NCBI GenBank assembly: GCA_905221605.1 | Contig: CAJNDS010002714.1 | Coordinates: forward strand, 1 to 64,000 | Direction of reading: 5' to 3' | Origin: Symbiodinium natans | Lineage: Eukaryota; Sar; Dinophyceae; Suessiales; Symbiodiniaceae | DNA length: 64,000 nucleotides | Part shown: positions 53,925-64,000 of the stretch, piece after piece | Layout: every line of letters begins with the position of its first letter | Numbering within the stretch: the first letter of the stretch is position 1 | Made by a program: the position numbers and the translations under genes | The notes under the pieces: model-generated | Databases searched by the model: none | Seen by the model: the letters and a program-made list of their open reading frames with translations, nothing else | What the model was told of the DNA's origin: nothing

Positions 53925-54421
53925 TCCAAATAGGTGGTTTCGGGCTTGGGGTCCCGCTTCAGCAAAGGGCTTCGGGGGATCGAGGCCGAGGTTTTCTAGA
54001 GGACCGTGCTCGCGCAACGAGCAGTAACTCCCCTGGTAGTGCATGCACGCAGGGGTCCCGCTTTGGACAAGAACCCACATCAGAACCCACATCTGAATCA
54101 TCTATTTTCATGCTTGGAGACTTGGCAGCAGACGCTTTGCAAGTGCAGATAGCAGCAGAAATCTCAGAGGCGGGATAAGAATGGGATAAGACTTCGAGGC
54201 GAACCATGCCCCACAGCCAGGGCCCGAAACCCTGAAGACTGGACCGCGCGCCCCAAAACCTGATTAGTCCCTTGCACGTCGGGAAGCTGTGTGTAGCTTT
54301 AGCCCCTGTGGTCCGGAGGTTAAGTACCAGGATGTGATAAGGAGTCTAAAAGACTTTTCTCTGACATCTTGGAGTCAAAGTACTGCCCTGCCTGCCATCG
54401 GCTCACGACCACCAGCAGACC
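53560..54421 (-). CDS. Unknown multi-exon protein
   Basis: Exon 54421-54328 is well bounded (CTTGCAG acceptor, CCTG|GTACTT donor) and encodes LLVVVSRWQAGQYFDSKMSE then KSLLDSLSHP. Further protein-like segments on the same strand: about 54190-54065 (SEISAAICTCKASAAKSPSM, then KIDDSDVGSDVGSCPK), about 53960-53930 (RDPKPETTYLE) and 53870-53769 (SLAKDRGKTPGLELYGLQLY, then SLVVERCKDQGLK, ending at AAG|GC). The last exon could lie at 53696-53560. The intron before 53870 contains a long poly-C (minus strand) ending in CCCCAAAG. No family is recognised. Confidence 0.5.
53878..53920. repeat. Poly-G/poly-C tract inside an intron
   Basis: About 40 nearly pure G on the plus strand. On the coding (minus) strand it reads as poly-C directly before a CCCCAAAG acceptor, so it may serve as the polypyrimidine tract. 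Confidence 0.85.
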
Positions 54422-54499
54422 CTGCAAGTGTGCAGAGCTGTCTCGGTTGGGAATCTTCGGGGTTTTGGAGGCTTCAGGGCTGTGGTTCAGCAAGCAAGC

Positions 54500-55200
54500 C
54501 AGTCTCAATCAAGCCTGGCTTGGGGGCACATGTAGCTTGGGTGCGATGCCTGGAGTGCGGAGCGCCGCAGCACAGTCAGGATCTTCCTCAGTGCGGGGGC
54601 CCCAAGCGATGATTCAAGCAACACACCCCGGGGCATCGGCTCACCACAGCCATCATCAAGGCCATCCTCAAGGTGTCCCAAAACTCCGCCATCCAAATGC
54701 AACAGTTTCCAGGAGAGGACTCGCTGCGCTCCTCACAACCCTCTTCGGCATCGCTGGCATGACCTGTCTCAGGGCTGAGCTCTGCCCTCACTGCCCTGCC
54801 TGCCTCCGCTAGACACGCTGTCAGTGACGAAATGCCCACTGACAAAATGAGACATGTACTTGTCACGCGGCCTTCCTCGGGATTGCCACCCTGGCAATGG
54901 CCAAAACGTGCTTTTTGGACAAGAATGCTTTCCAGCGCACACAGAAACCATTGACGGAACCTGACTACCTCGTGTCTAGCTACCTAGACCTCGTGCGGCT
55001 GCGGATGCTAGCGGATGTTCGTGGCAGGTCTCACGATGTTTGGGGCGCCTCCTCTCTTGGCTTCCTTAGGCGAAAGCCGTAGCACCAGCCTCAGCCGAGC
55101 TGGTCAAGGAGCCGAGGAGAGTTGAATGAGTTCTGCATGATCTGCATGTTCTGCATCTGCATAATCCGCATGCTTTTCCCTCGTCTCTCGAGGTCAGAGC
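54500..55200. other. No firmly supported gene
   Basis: Motif-free frames on the minus strand (54588-54866) may hold 5' exons of the gene to the left. Confidence 0.3.
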
Positions 55201-55203
55201 TGG

Positions 55204-55383
55204 TCACTTCTTGGAAAGCCAGGGCGGCACGGAAGGCCTCTCAGTGCGTCTTTGAGTGACGGCATTCTCGTTCGTTTTGAGGGTTCTCGCTTTAGGTTTG
55301 GGAGGTTGAGGGGTTAGGGTCGGAACCAGCGCCTGCATGACCCGCGCGACATCCTCCGGGCGGGAGATGGTGCAGATATGTGC
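55204..55383 (-). CDS. Terminal exon, unknown protein
   Basis: After GAGGCAG, an exon of exactly 60 codons runs to TGA at 55204. It begins AHICTISRPEDVARVMQALV and continues with a Pro/Lys/Thr-rich basic tail ending PSVPPWLSKK. The rest of the gene should lie to the right but was not traced. Confidence 0.5.
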   Translation of the reverse strand, partial: AHICTISRPEDVARVMQALVPTLTPQPPKPKARTLKTNENAVTQRRTERPSVPPWLSKK

Positions 55384-55689
55384 CTGCCTCAGAATGCAAA
55401 CCCCCCGCCCCACTCTGGTACAAAGAACCTTAATGGTTAGCGCGATGTGCCCGGAGGTCTGAGCGCCGGACAGGGATCCACCGCGAACCTGGGAGATTGC
55501 GGATGTTTTTCATGCGGGAGGACTCGAACAGCTTGGAACTGCTCCAGCGCACGCCTCCTTGCGCAGTCCAGAAGTGAGCGTGTCCAGCGAGTCTACATCC
55601 TTAGCGCCCTCCCGTTGTCAAGCCTGCTGAGACCTACAAACACCGCTGTTTGCGGGTTGCTCCTGCAAGTCTTAGCCACACGCCCGCGC

Positions 55690-55866
55690 TCTGCCCTGGG
55701 CAAAAGCCTTGGCAGCGGGCTTTATTTCAAGAACTTCTACAAGGTGGTGTCCCGCCAAATCCGAAAACACCCCCACGTCCAAAGCCTCATGGCTATGGCT
55801 GGTGCGCGTGTGGGTGCCTTTTTGGTTGCTGTCGTTGTGCTTCGCAAGCTTCTCAGAAACAGTTGA
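55690..55866 (+). CDS. Candidate plus-strand C-terminal exon with TM helix
   Basis: A plus-strand frame reads LYFKNFYKVVSRQIRKHPHV, then SLMAMAGARVGAFLVAVVVL and RKLLRNS-stop. That is a basic segment, a hydrophobic helix and a short basic tail, as in tail-anchored proteins. Another plus frame is also open, so this is tentative. Confidence 0.3.
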   Translation, partial: SALGKSLGSGLYFKNFYKVVSRQIRKHPHVQSLMAMAGARVGAFLVAVVVLRKLLRNS

Positions 55867-55899
55867 GGCTGCCGCAGCCCAGTCAAAGGTAGGAGGTGC

Positions 55900-58800
55900 C
55901 GCTGCCGCGCACGGCTCCTAGCCGAGCAACGGGGCGAACAAGGACTAGAATTCAGAAGAGGGTGGTGGGAAATTGTGGTTATTTGGGGCTGCTTATTGAA
56001 AGGGGTCCCATATGAAAGGTACCTAGATAAAGACTTCAACGACAGCATGACAGTTCTGTGCGACAGCATTTTCCTGCGAACAACGCCTGATGAACTTGGC
56101 ATAAATTGGATGCTCCCAGAACACGGACATGCTTGCATCAGGAATGTGACTCACCAAGGTGCTCTTGTCGAAACGCCCTTGCTCAATCCGGTACCACTGC
56201 ACTACCATCCGACGTCGCCATCCCCCCCGTGGTGGTCTGCGCGGCCCGATTGTTTTTGGGACCCCTGAACCTAGCAGCAACTCAGCTCTTCAGCCTGTGC
56301 CGCAGTGATCATCACGAAGAGCCAACATGGGCCAACGGCTACGAACTTGCTGATATTTGCTGGAATGGAGTAGGGGTGAGGTATGGGGGTGGGTGTGGGC
56401 CATAATGAAGCTGCCATGAAGTCAAACCTTGATGCTCTTGTACTAACTACAAAACAAAGCTGTCACCAACCTTGAACCACATGTTGCAAGGTGCCATGCG
56501 GCCTGACCAGGCTGACAAGTGCTGGCGGCCTGTGCTCACACAGTAGCCTGGCCGAATCAAGCCCAAACGCGCATGCCCAGCACAAGTTCTGCAGCACGCT
56601 TTCACCCCGGCATGCTCTTGACGGTAGCCGCGGCGAGCAAATGGCGCAGCCATGAGTCCACACCTGAGGCTGCTGGGGGCCACTCCGCTGGGCTCAATTG
56701 CTCAGAGCTTCAATAGGGGCCCGCAAATCCCGAGCCCTGCAATCATTGCTCTGCAAGTGTGAACGAGCATTGATCTAGAAGAGAAGGAAGTCTTGACCAG
56801 CTTGATGCGAACAAGCCTGTGTATCATGCTCCGGGTTGGGGAGGGGCGGATAGCCCAGAGATGCGGATGCTCAGAGATTAGAAGATGCCCTCCAGGGAAG
56901 ACCCAAGAAGAGAAACACAATACACCCCAGCAGAGTGTGTGGCTGATTTTGCTTGGCTCTCTGTCAATGCACATGCACCCTGCACGTGCCCGAAGTATCC
57001 CGGCTTGAAAGTGCCGGCACTCAGGGTCGTGCGGGCTTGCTCTTCGAAGGAGTGAGCCATCTTCAATGCCGTGCCCAGACACATTATGCAACTGCATGCA
57101 TGCATTCTAGGCAATTCTCAGTACTCCACAGCATCTGTCGCACAGGAGTCTTGAAGATGGTACGCGTAAAATCACGTAAATGCAATTACTCGTACTGGGC
57201 CGCTCCGCCTCTCATTTCGCACTTTAAAAACTGCATTTCCAAAATGACTTGCAATCTAAGCCCAGCATCCTTTGGCTTCTGAGTCTTTGCCCACATTTGT
57301 GAAACTCTTCATCAAAAAGGTCTAAGGCCGCAGGTACAAGCTTCAAGAAGTGCTGCCATCGGGTCTATGCGAAAGCGTGCGAAGCTTCTCTTCACCGCTC
57401 GCAAAAGATCATACACTGGAGGCCAGTTTACCTGCAGCTCCACACCTCTACGTGCACTACAGCTACAAGCGCCTGGACTCAAATTCGTCGTCAGAAACGC
57501 CGGTTTCCCAACTCTCCTCCCAAAAGGTCTGAATGTGTCAAAGAGGGCTGTTGTGAAGTGTGAAGCATCATATCCGCCACGAAGTCGAAACTTGAGGTCC
57601 TACCTGACGACTGAACAAGACGAGAAAACCGCCGTCACCCTCTTGCGCACGTGGGATCACAGAGCGTGTCTCAGGAGGTGCCCGATTCCGACCAGCTGCG
57701 TGATAAGACACTGCACGACCTCCCGACCGACCGCCCTGCGCGTGGCCTCGATTCCGTCGTCCTTCAACGCTTTCGGAGCCACCAGGCGGGGAGGTGTCGT
57801 CCAGACTTGTCAGGGACACGTGCACGCAGAGACTGCACTGATGAAGGTCAGGGGTCGGGGATTCGGGATCCCTGAATCGTCAAAGGCAGTAAGGGAAGCA
57901 AAGTCGTCGAGTAGCAGAGTGCAAGTAGCTTTTGATTTTAACTGTGCATGTCAAGGGAAGCCTTCGCGCGAGAAAGCACCAGCTGCACCCAATCCTGGGC
58001 ACCGCAAGGAGGGCTGGAGGGGTCTTCCCAGCTCAGCTGCCTCTCAAAAGGGCTCTGCGAAGCTCTGCGACGCTCTCTGCTCTGCAAATCTCACCGCTGA
58101 GACAGGAGCCCAGTCCCTTGAGCTTTGGGCTCAGCGCCTCTCTGCAAACTCAAAACCATTCAAAGAAGACTCAGTTGTAACTCTCGATTTGGCTCCCAGA
58201 CTTGTGTACCTGGGCCTATGCTGGCCCTATGCTGGGCCTATCCTACATGAGCATGAAACCAATGCGCTGCAACGTGTAATCTGCAGAGAGTCAAGCTGCC
58301 AAGCACTTACAAAGGACAAAGAAGGTGATGTAAGGAAAGCCAGGGAAACCCTTTTCATGACTACCAGTCATTGCAAGAAACTCCGAAGCCGGTGGACACG
58401 CCTCATCGGCTTCGGCACCCTGGGCACCCTGGGCAACCTGCATCAGCCAGCATCAGCCAGCATCAGCCAACGGCCAACAGCGAACTGAGCACGCCCGCAA
58501 CTGAGCATGCCTCATCTGCGCCAGTGAAGCTGCTTTGTCTGTGGATCTCTGCCTGTGAAGCCTCTGACTCGTCCACGGCACTGCGGTTCGTAGACTGGGC
58601 GCCTTGGGCCAAGGAGCTTTTTGCTAAGCTGCCGATAGATACTGAGAAGAGACCACGCGTGTAGCTTCAGCTTCGGCACTCGAAGACTCAGCCGGCTCAT
58701 GGGCGGGCGGGAGGGGACTGGAAGGACATACGTATCATGTGGGAATGAGATGGACATGAGATGAAATGAAGAGCTGAGCTGCTCACCACCGTCAGCAGTA

Positions 58801-58900
58801 GATTGAGACTCCTCTTTCTGGAAGTGCCGAAGATGCGCCTGACTGTGGACCGGTTGCAGAGTCCGTAGCTTCCAGCGCACCACCTTCGAGTTCTGAAATT
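55900..58900. other. No recognisable gene
   Basis: It contains a 373-codon plus-strand ORF (57367-58488) without motifs, treated as unsupported. No repeats of note. Confidence 0.35.
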
Positions 58901-58909
58901 CGCCCCTCG

Positions 58910-59215
58910 GCTTCCTGCCGAGAAGCGTCTGGAACAAGCAGACCTGGATCCGGTCTCCTGCCCCCTAACCCAACCCTTTCGTGCAGAATTTTGTGACCGG
59001 CCCCCCACCCCCCCCCGCCCCCCGCTCTTCCCTCGAGCAGCTGCAAACCGAGGGTCCCCCCCCCCCCGCCGCCCCCTTCCCCGCCCCCCTGCACTTTTTG
59101 GAACCTTAAGCGTATTTTGTGCGGGAATTTTCTAGAGGGCGCCTCCAGGCGTCATCTCCACATACTGCATGCTCTGGGCCGGCCCGGCTGCCGAGGCGGC
59201 GCGCGCAAGCGTTTA
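58910..59215 (+). repeat. Dispersed ~305-bp element, copy 2
   Basis: Same ends and internal order as 1991-2294. It includes two C-rich runs (59003-59023, 59056-59093) and the distal motif GGCTGCCGAGGCGGCGCGCG at 59187-59206. Confidence 0.7.
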
Positions 59216-59369
59216 GAACATACGTGTTAACCAGCTGGCACCGGCTGGCACCGGCTGGCACCAGCGAAGAAGCGCAGCCACTGATCCATCCACGACCCGT
59301 CCGCTCCCTCGGGGGCGAAACCTCGGCATCACACTTGGCGCGTCGAACCAGGTGCGCAGCCTGCGAGAA

Positions 59370-59456
59370 GAGGCAAATTGCATTGCGGCCGTTGCAGGTA
59401 TTGGCGACACGGGTTGCGCATTCTAGCACTTTAGCATCGCTGGTATCATCTGCCTT
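59370..59456 (-). CDS. Candidate exon, unknown protein
   Basis: After a GGAAG acceptor the minus strand encodes ADDTSDAKVLECATRVANTC then NGRNAICLFSQ, ending near a CAG|GC donor. Protein-like, no family match. Confidence 0.35.
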
Positions 59457-59708
59457 CCATGAGCTTCTGAAGCATGCTGGAAGGGAATGTAAGCCCCTTT
59501 CAAGGCATTGGGACACTCGTATCTCTTGCCTCCTGCTGCTCCAAGGCAAACATTTGCCTGGGCGTGAAGGCCTGGCCGGCCTGACAGGGGAAGGCTGCCG
59601 TTTGCATGAAGAAACTGGCAGATTTGCACGTTAAGCTGGGCTATAAGCAAACGCGCTGTGTGGTTCAGAAGCTTACTCTGATGAGGGTTGCGCCCTGTCA
59701 TTGCAACC

Positions 59709-59794
59709 AGGCTCTACACTAGGCTCTACACTAGGCTCGACACTAGGCTCTACACTAGGCTCTACACTAGGCTCTACACCAGGCTCTACAGCTT
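59709..59794. repeat. (TAGGCTCTACAC)n minisatellite
   Basis: About seven tandem dodecamers with one TAGGCTCGACAC variant. Confidence 0.9.
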
Positions 59795-60039
59795 AACACG
59801 TCCAGGCCTGGATGACTGCTCCCACTGCAACACACTCAGCAAAGAGTGCAACGCTCCTGAACCCCCAAGGTCAAGGAAGCCAGGTTGGGGTCGAACACGC
59901 GCTCCTGACACAGAGAATGGAGAATACACAATAGCTGAAGGGTAGCTTTGGTTCAAAGCCTGGAAAAGGAACCTGCTAAACGGTGCCGCGCAGCATTTGG
60001 GGTGCTACAGGGTTACGGGTCTCATGATGAAGCTCCGCC

Positions 60040-60300
60040 ACCACTCACTACACCACCTCGTGCAGTAGCCGCATACAGCCAGCAAGTCAAGCGAGTACCC
60101 TTTTGCTTCTCTGCTTCCTGTTTATGGTCGGAAGTCGAGTGGTGGTACCTCGAGTGGTCCGGCTGCTTCCCTTGTACAGTCGCATCTGCGAGTTTGCTCA
60201 TAGCAGAAAGTGAGGGATGCAGCCGTGCCAGTGCGGCATCGTTCTTTACGAAAGCCGTACGCTTCTGTCGAGTCTGCGATGTGTGCGGCCTCCCAAGTAC
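60040..60300 (-). CDS. Candidate exon, Ser/Lys/His-rich
   Basis: A minus-strand frame with RQKRTAFVKNDAALARLHPS followed by LSAMSKLADATVQGK. Composition is protein-like. No domain, splice sites open. Confidence 0.25.
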
Positions 60301-60534
60301 CTGAGGTTGAAACACAGGGTGACGTTTCCTGCGTCTAGAGTCGCAGGTTCTTCTTAGAGGTCCTTACTGGTACCTGTCGATGCCGGTGGCATATGTCGTA
60401 GACGCAGCAAACGATTTACCCTGCCGCCTTAAGCACACGGATGGGCGTTGAATGCTGGCCAGAAGCCGCCCAGCAGAAGGATTCAATTCCTTTTGCCGCC
60501 TAGTGCTGCAGATTTGCTGGCACTTCAATGACCC

Positions 60535-60849
60535 CTACTCGGCGTCTACACTGCACTTCGCGTCCAAGAACAGACTGATTGCTCCATTGCTCCATTGCTC
60601 ATGCATGCTCTCCTCCCCTAGATGTAACTCCATTTGGGCATGCCTCGCCAGCATGCGAGAACAAAAACACATTCTCTGCAGAGCTCTCTCAGCTCTAAAG
60701 CCGTTGGAAGCTTGGCCAGGGAGGTCGGGCACTCCCAGTCCAATCGCTTGGAGCTCATCGGACCGGTCGAGAGCCTCCTCTGAAGCGCGAGTTTCGAGAA
60801 GGTCCCAACTTTGGGGCAACAGAGCACGCGACTCACTGGGGTGGCTCAC
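60535..60849 (-). CDS. Candidate exon, acidic helical protein
   Basis: A minus-strand frame containing SWDLLETRASEEALDRSDEL and MLARHAQMELHLGEESMHEQ. Balanced charge and helical pattern suggest real coding. Family unknown. Confidence 0.35.
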   Translation of the reverse strand: MSHPSESRALLPQSWDLLETRASEEALDRSDELQAIGLGVPDLPGQASNGFRAERALQRMCFCSRMLARHAQMELHLGEESMHEQWSNGAISLFLDAKCSVDAE

Positions 60850-60986
60850 TGCCGCCCCCAGGAGCTGTTGTAATGACTCGCTTTCGATGTATATGAAGTG
60901 TGGTTTTTACTAATACTTCCAAAAAGGCACCCAACATTTACAATCAGCAACTAGAAGCAACCATCATGCACACTATCAATAGCAGC

Positions 60987-61165
<179 letters not shown>

Positions 61166-61199
61166 ACACATACATATATGTGTTTGTACATACAGATGA

Positions 61200-61940
61200 T
61201 GAACAGGAAGGCTCTTGTTGGCCCAGGCAAGTTCGAACCCTCTCATCACGCTTCCGAAGCAAGATGTAAGTGCAAGAAGAAGCGATGCTGCACAGAGTGC
61301 GCATGGCGACTAGATTCAACGGGGAATCTGTGGACATGCCCGCCTGCTCCGCTGTGAAACAGACCGGCGGGCAGTCAAGCATTTCCAGTGCTAGCTCGAA
61401 TGGAGGCTATATACCAGTTCGGGCCTGTTCCGCCTAGAAAGGGAATGCTCCTCTGGACCCCGTCTTGGAGCGATCTTGAAACCCCGCCGCGTATGCAAAA
61501 TCCACGGGCGTTGAGATCACAGCGCTGCATTCCACAACCGACTTTGAGGTATGAGCATAGTCTGTTGCACACATAGAAGCCCATAGGAGAGCAGACAGAC
61601 GTTGTATCTACGGAAACGAAAAAAAAAACATGACGCACCCACTCGTTGTTGCCAGAGCCCTATCTTTGGATCACCAGAGCCTCACATCAGCAGGAGACTG
61701 CTGACAGCAATCCATTCAAGCTCATCGGCGCTTGTAAATGTAGGCCTTCATCCAGTCCTGTGTAGAGGCAGGGCGAGCTTCCTTCCTTTCCAGCCCTCAC
61801 GCTACCAGTCTTGACGGGAATGGCCTTTTGGGGCATTCGCAGCTCCGCTAGCCACAATGCCTTCACTCTTGAAAGGCTCTGGGCCTCATTCGCCCCCCCC
61901 CCCCCCCACCCAAAGCCTCTAAACCCTCACACTCCCAGCC
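61200..61940. other. No recognisable gene
   Basis: Nothing beyond short frames and a C run at 61893-61907. Confidence 0.4.
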
Positions 61941-61949
61941 CTGGAAAGT

Positions 61950-64000
61950 AAGAAGCCATCCTCCTCCTCTTCCTCGCCCCAGGTGTCAATGGCCGCATCG
62001 GCCTGTCGGCCGCCTGCATGTAGCAGGATTCAAGAGTTCTATCTCGGATCTGAGAATGTGGATGTCTTCAACATGGTGTAGTTGCAGAGCTTCGAAGCAA
62101 AAGGCAATAGAAACTGCTGTTGAAAGAACCGACCCCTTATCAGCGGCACCAGGCTGATTCAAAACGAGAGTCCCCATTCAGGTACCTTTTGCAAGACTCC
62201 CAAAGAACCCTCAGTTTGACCAACCATCGGATTCATAGAGCCCTAAGCCCCAAACCCTAAAGGCCGTAAACCCTCTGGAACCAGGCCTGCTGGCTGGTTC
62301 TGCGCCTTCCACAGAACGTTGTCAATGTAGTCCTTTGCACCTGGGTTCTGCAACTTGCCCCAAAACAAGTGCCGCTGTTGATGTATAGGTGTACCTGCTT
62401 CATGCTTTTGGTCCACTTCGATTTGCAAACGCCTTCAAGCCTTCAAGCACCCGGATCGAGCTCGGCCCGGCACGAGCAACATCGCCAGGTCCGCCAACGA
62501 CCACTACGTTCTGACACACCGAGTGCTCCCGAGGAATGTTCACCTTCACCTGGAAGGGGGGCTTCCCTGCTTTCCCCATCAATGGTCTTGGGAGGTCTTG
62601 GGAGGTCTTGAGGTCTTAGACCCCTAGACTTCGCATTACCCCCCACCACCTCACCACCTCCCCCTGTCCCCCATGCTACCATCTTGATCCATCTTGAACT
62701 CCTGCGACTGTCCCCCACCTTGTAGTTGTTCTGAATGTGACGCAGCTCCGACCCACTCTTGCCAATCAGGAACCTGGGAGTCGGGGAAGCTAAGCCCGTC
62801 GTGCATGCGGATGCGCAAACACTTCGTCGCACTGTCTCAACACTGGGGCGATCGCTTGTAGGCCCATGGTTCCACTTCCATCTCTTCGTGAGTCTGGGGC
62901 ATGTCAAGGAAAGATCGTTCATGGCAAGTGCCCATTCTGGACAAGTGAGAGGGGAGTGAGAGTGGAGTGAAGCCATGAAGCCCTGGACATCACATAAAGG
63001 AAGGTCAAAGAGAAGACGCAAAATCTCGCCTGTCCGGGATGGGTCTTCTCATGGTAGCCGTAGGCGACGATGCTGTCGATCACCTCTCGCTGCACAGCTG
63101 TGTCAGCTTGCTTAGCTCGCTTGCCATGCCGGCTCCAACTGAGACCTAGTCAATCAAAGCCACGTTTTCGAGCGTTTTCCGGCCTATGCTAAGAAAGCCG
63201 CGAAGCACTGCAACCGACAATGTACCTCCTAGATAGCACAAGCATATGTGACAATGACAAAATCCTAGTCGCAAAGCGCAGAACTACTAGGTTCCCGAAG
63301 TTGTCCAAGCCTCACGGTTGCATGCCCGAATGCCAATTAGTAATTCGCAGAGGCAGCCACACTCCGGCAGTTCGCGAAGCCGAAAGCCAAGGTGGGCCAA
63401 GGTGGGTTAAGACGGAGCCCAAACTCAGTGTTGGCACCTTCTTCGCCTCCGCCACGTCGTCCTTCTTCCCAGCAAGGGTGACCTGCATGCCGAGGACAAC
63501 TCCTACAGCACGCCTGGGCCTCTCGCGTTTCGCAAGCCCCTTGATGCAAAAGTCGTGGGTGTTTGTTTGCCTGAAAAACAAAAATGTCGACCAAAAGCCT
63601 ATAGAGGGAGCTCCTCGCATGCGCACGAGCCTTGTACTTCTTCGTGCCAGTGGTGGCAGTCTTTGGAATCTCAGTATGCCATGCCATGCCATGCTGCGCA
63701 GGAACTCTGTCTATCTCTGCCTCGGCTTCTGGGGAGCTGACATCGCCCGGAATGGTAACCTCGACGTTCAACTCGCTCTTGAACGCCTTCCCAGCGCTTA
63801 CTCCAAAAGAGTCCTATGGCCAAGTTGCCGAAGTAGAAGGTAAGTAACTAATACGCTTTCGCAAGACACAAGAATCGCTCCTAAACCACTCCCCAAGATC
63901 TGCCTCGTTCACATGAAGATAAACTCAACCAGTACTACCACTCTTCCCCATCCTTCCCATCCTGGCATCTGCCGCCTTGATGGTGACGCCTCCCTTGCCG
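61950..64000 (-). CDS. Multi-KH RNA-binding protein, vigilin-like; runs off edge
   Basis: Exons in phase, right to left: 64000-63976 (partial; GKGGVTIK, a KH GxxG loop), 63777-63742 (SELNVEVTIPGD), 63482-63438 (VTLAGKKDDVAEAKK), 63089-63030 (REVIDSIVAYGYHEKTHPGQ), 62893-62856 (THEEMEVEPWAY), 62773-62719 (FLIGKSGSELRHIQNNYK), 62549-62474 (VKVNIPREHSVCQNVVVVGG, then PGDVA) and 62340-62306 (AKDYIDNVLWK). They rebuild the end of one KH domain and the next complete one, each with GxxG, the V-x-I-P strand and the final helix. Tandem KH repeats of this form suggest vigilin/Scp160-type proteins. A later acidic segment (about 62030-61950, DTWGEEEEEDGF) may be the tail. Donors include GC at 63975, 63029, 62855 and 62305. 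Confidence 0.83.

Noticed and set aside
57367-58488. 373-codon plus-strand ORF
   Set aside because: No domain, no coding-like regularity, and several other frames are open in places. Length alone is weak evidence at this base composition.
61215-61240. B-box-like GGTTCGAAC on the minus strand
   Set aside because: No cloverleaf can be folded around it.

Overview
The window looks like nuclear DNA of a dinoflagellate, probably Symbiodiniaceae or a close relative. The reasons are: many short interstitial arrays of the plant/algal-type telomere repeat TTTAGGG in both orientations; genes cut into exons of about 20-150 nt; introns that start with GT, GC or GA and end in AG, usually followed by G; every gene identified by homology on the same (minus) strand; and low gene density in repeat-rich DNA. 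Most open reading frames here are chance. Real exons are mostly too short to stand out, so I read them from splice sites, phase and protein motifs.

Identified genes, right to left in the direction of transcription: a multi-KH (vigilin-like) RNA-binding protein running off the right edge (61.95-64.0 kb); a C-terminal exon of an unknown protein (55.2-55.4 kb); an unknown multi-exon protein (53.76-54.42 kb); a small, apparently secreted 189-residue protein (52.62-53.42 kb); an AAAP/SLC38-type amino-acid transporter (50.57-52.13 kb); a DUF1796 papain-like putative cysteine peptidase (47.17-48.67 kb); an RRM/RS-type RNA-binding protein (44.2-45.6 kb); an unknown exon pair (41.1-41.35 kb); a protein with a TFIIS N-terminal-type helical bundle (37.4-38.6 kb); radial spoke protein 3 (27.43-34.57 kb); an unknown exon pair (27.0-27.27 kb); and a p47/UBX-type SEP-domain protein (24.28-25.37 kb). 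They form no common pathway. The strand bias matches the one-directional gene arrays known in dinoflagellates.

The best-supported model is radial spoke protein 3: 24 exons that join in one frame and rebuild the family motifs in order. Nine of its introns carry telomere-type arrays, and its inferred donors are 11 GT, 11 GC and 1 GA.

The left 24 kb is mostly repeats with scattered exon-like segments and one LINE 3' fragment (9.06-9.56 kb). Other structure includes a GACGCCC minisatellite, a palindrome cluster, a 104-bp element with perfect 13-bp terminal inverted repeats and a 6-bp target duplication, a roughly 305-bp dispersed repeat, a hairpin repeat family with GGGG/CCCC ends, and microsatellites. 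I found no rRNA, tRNA or CRISPR array.
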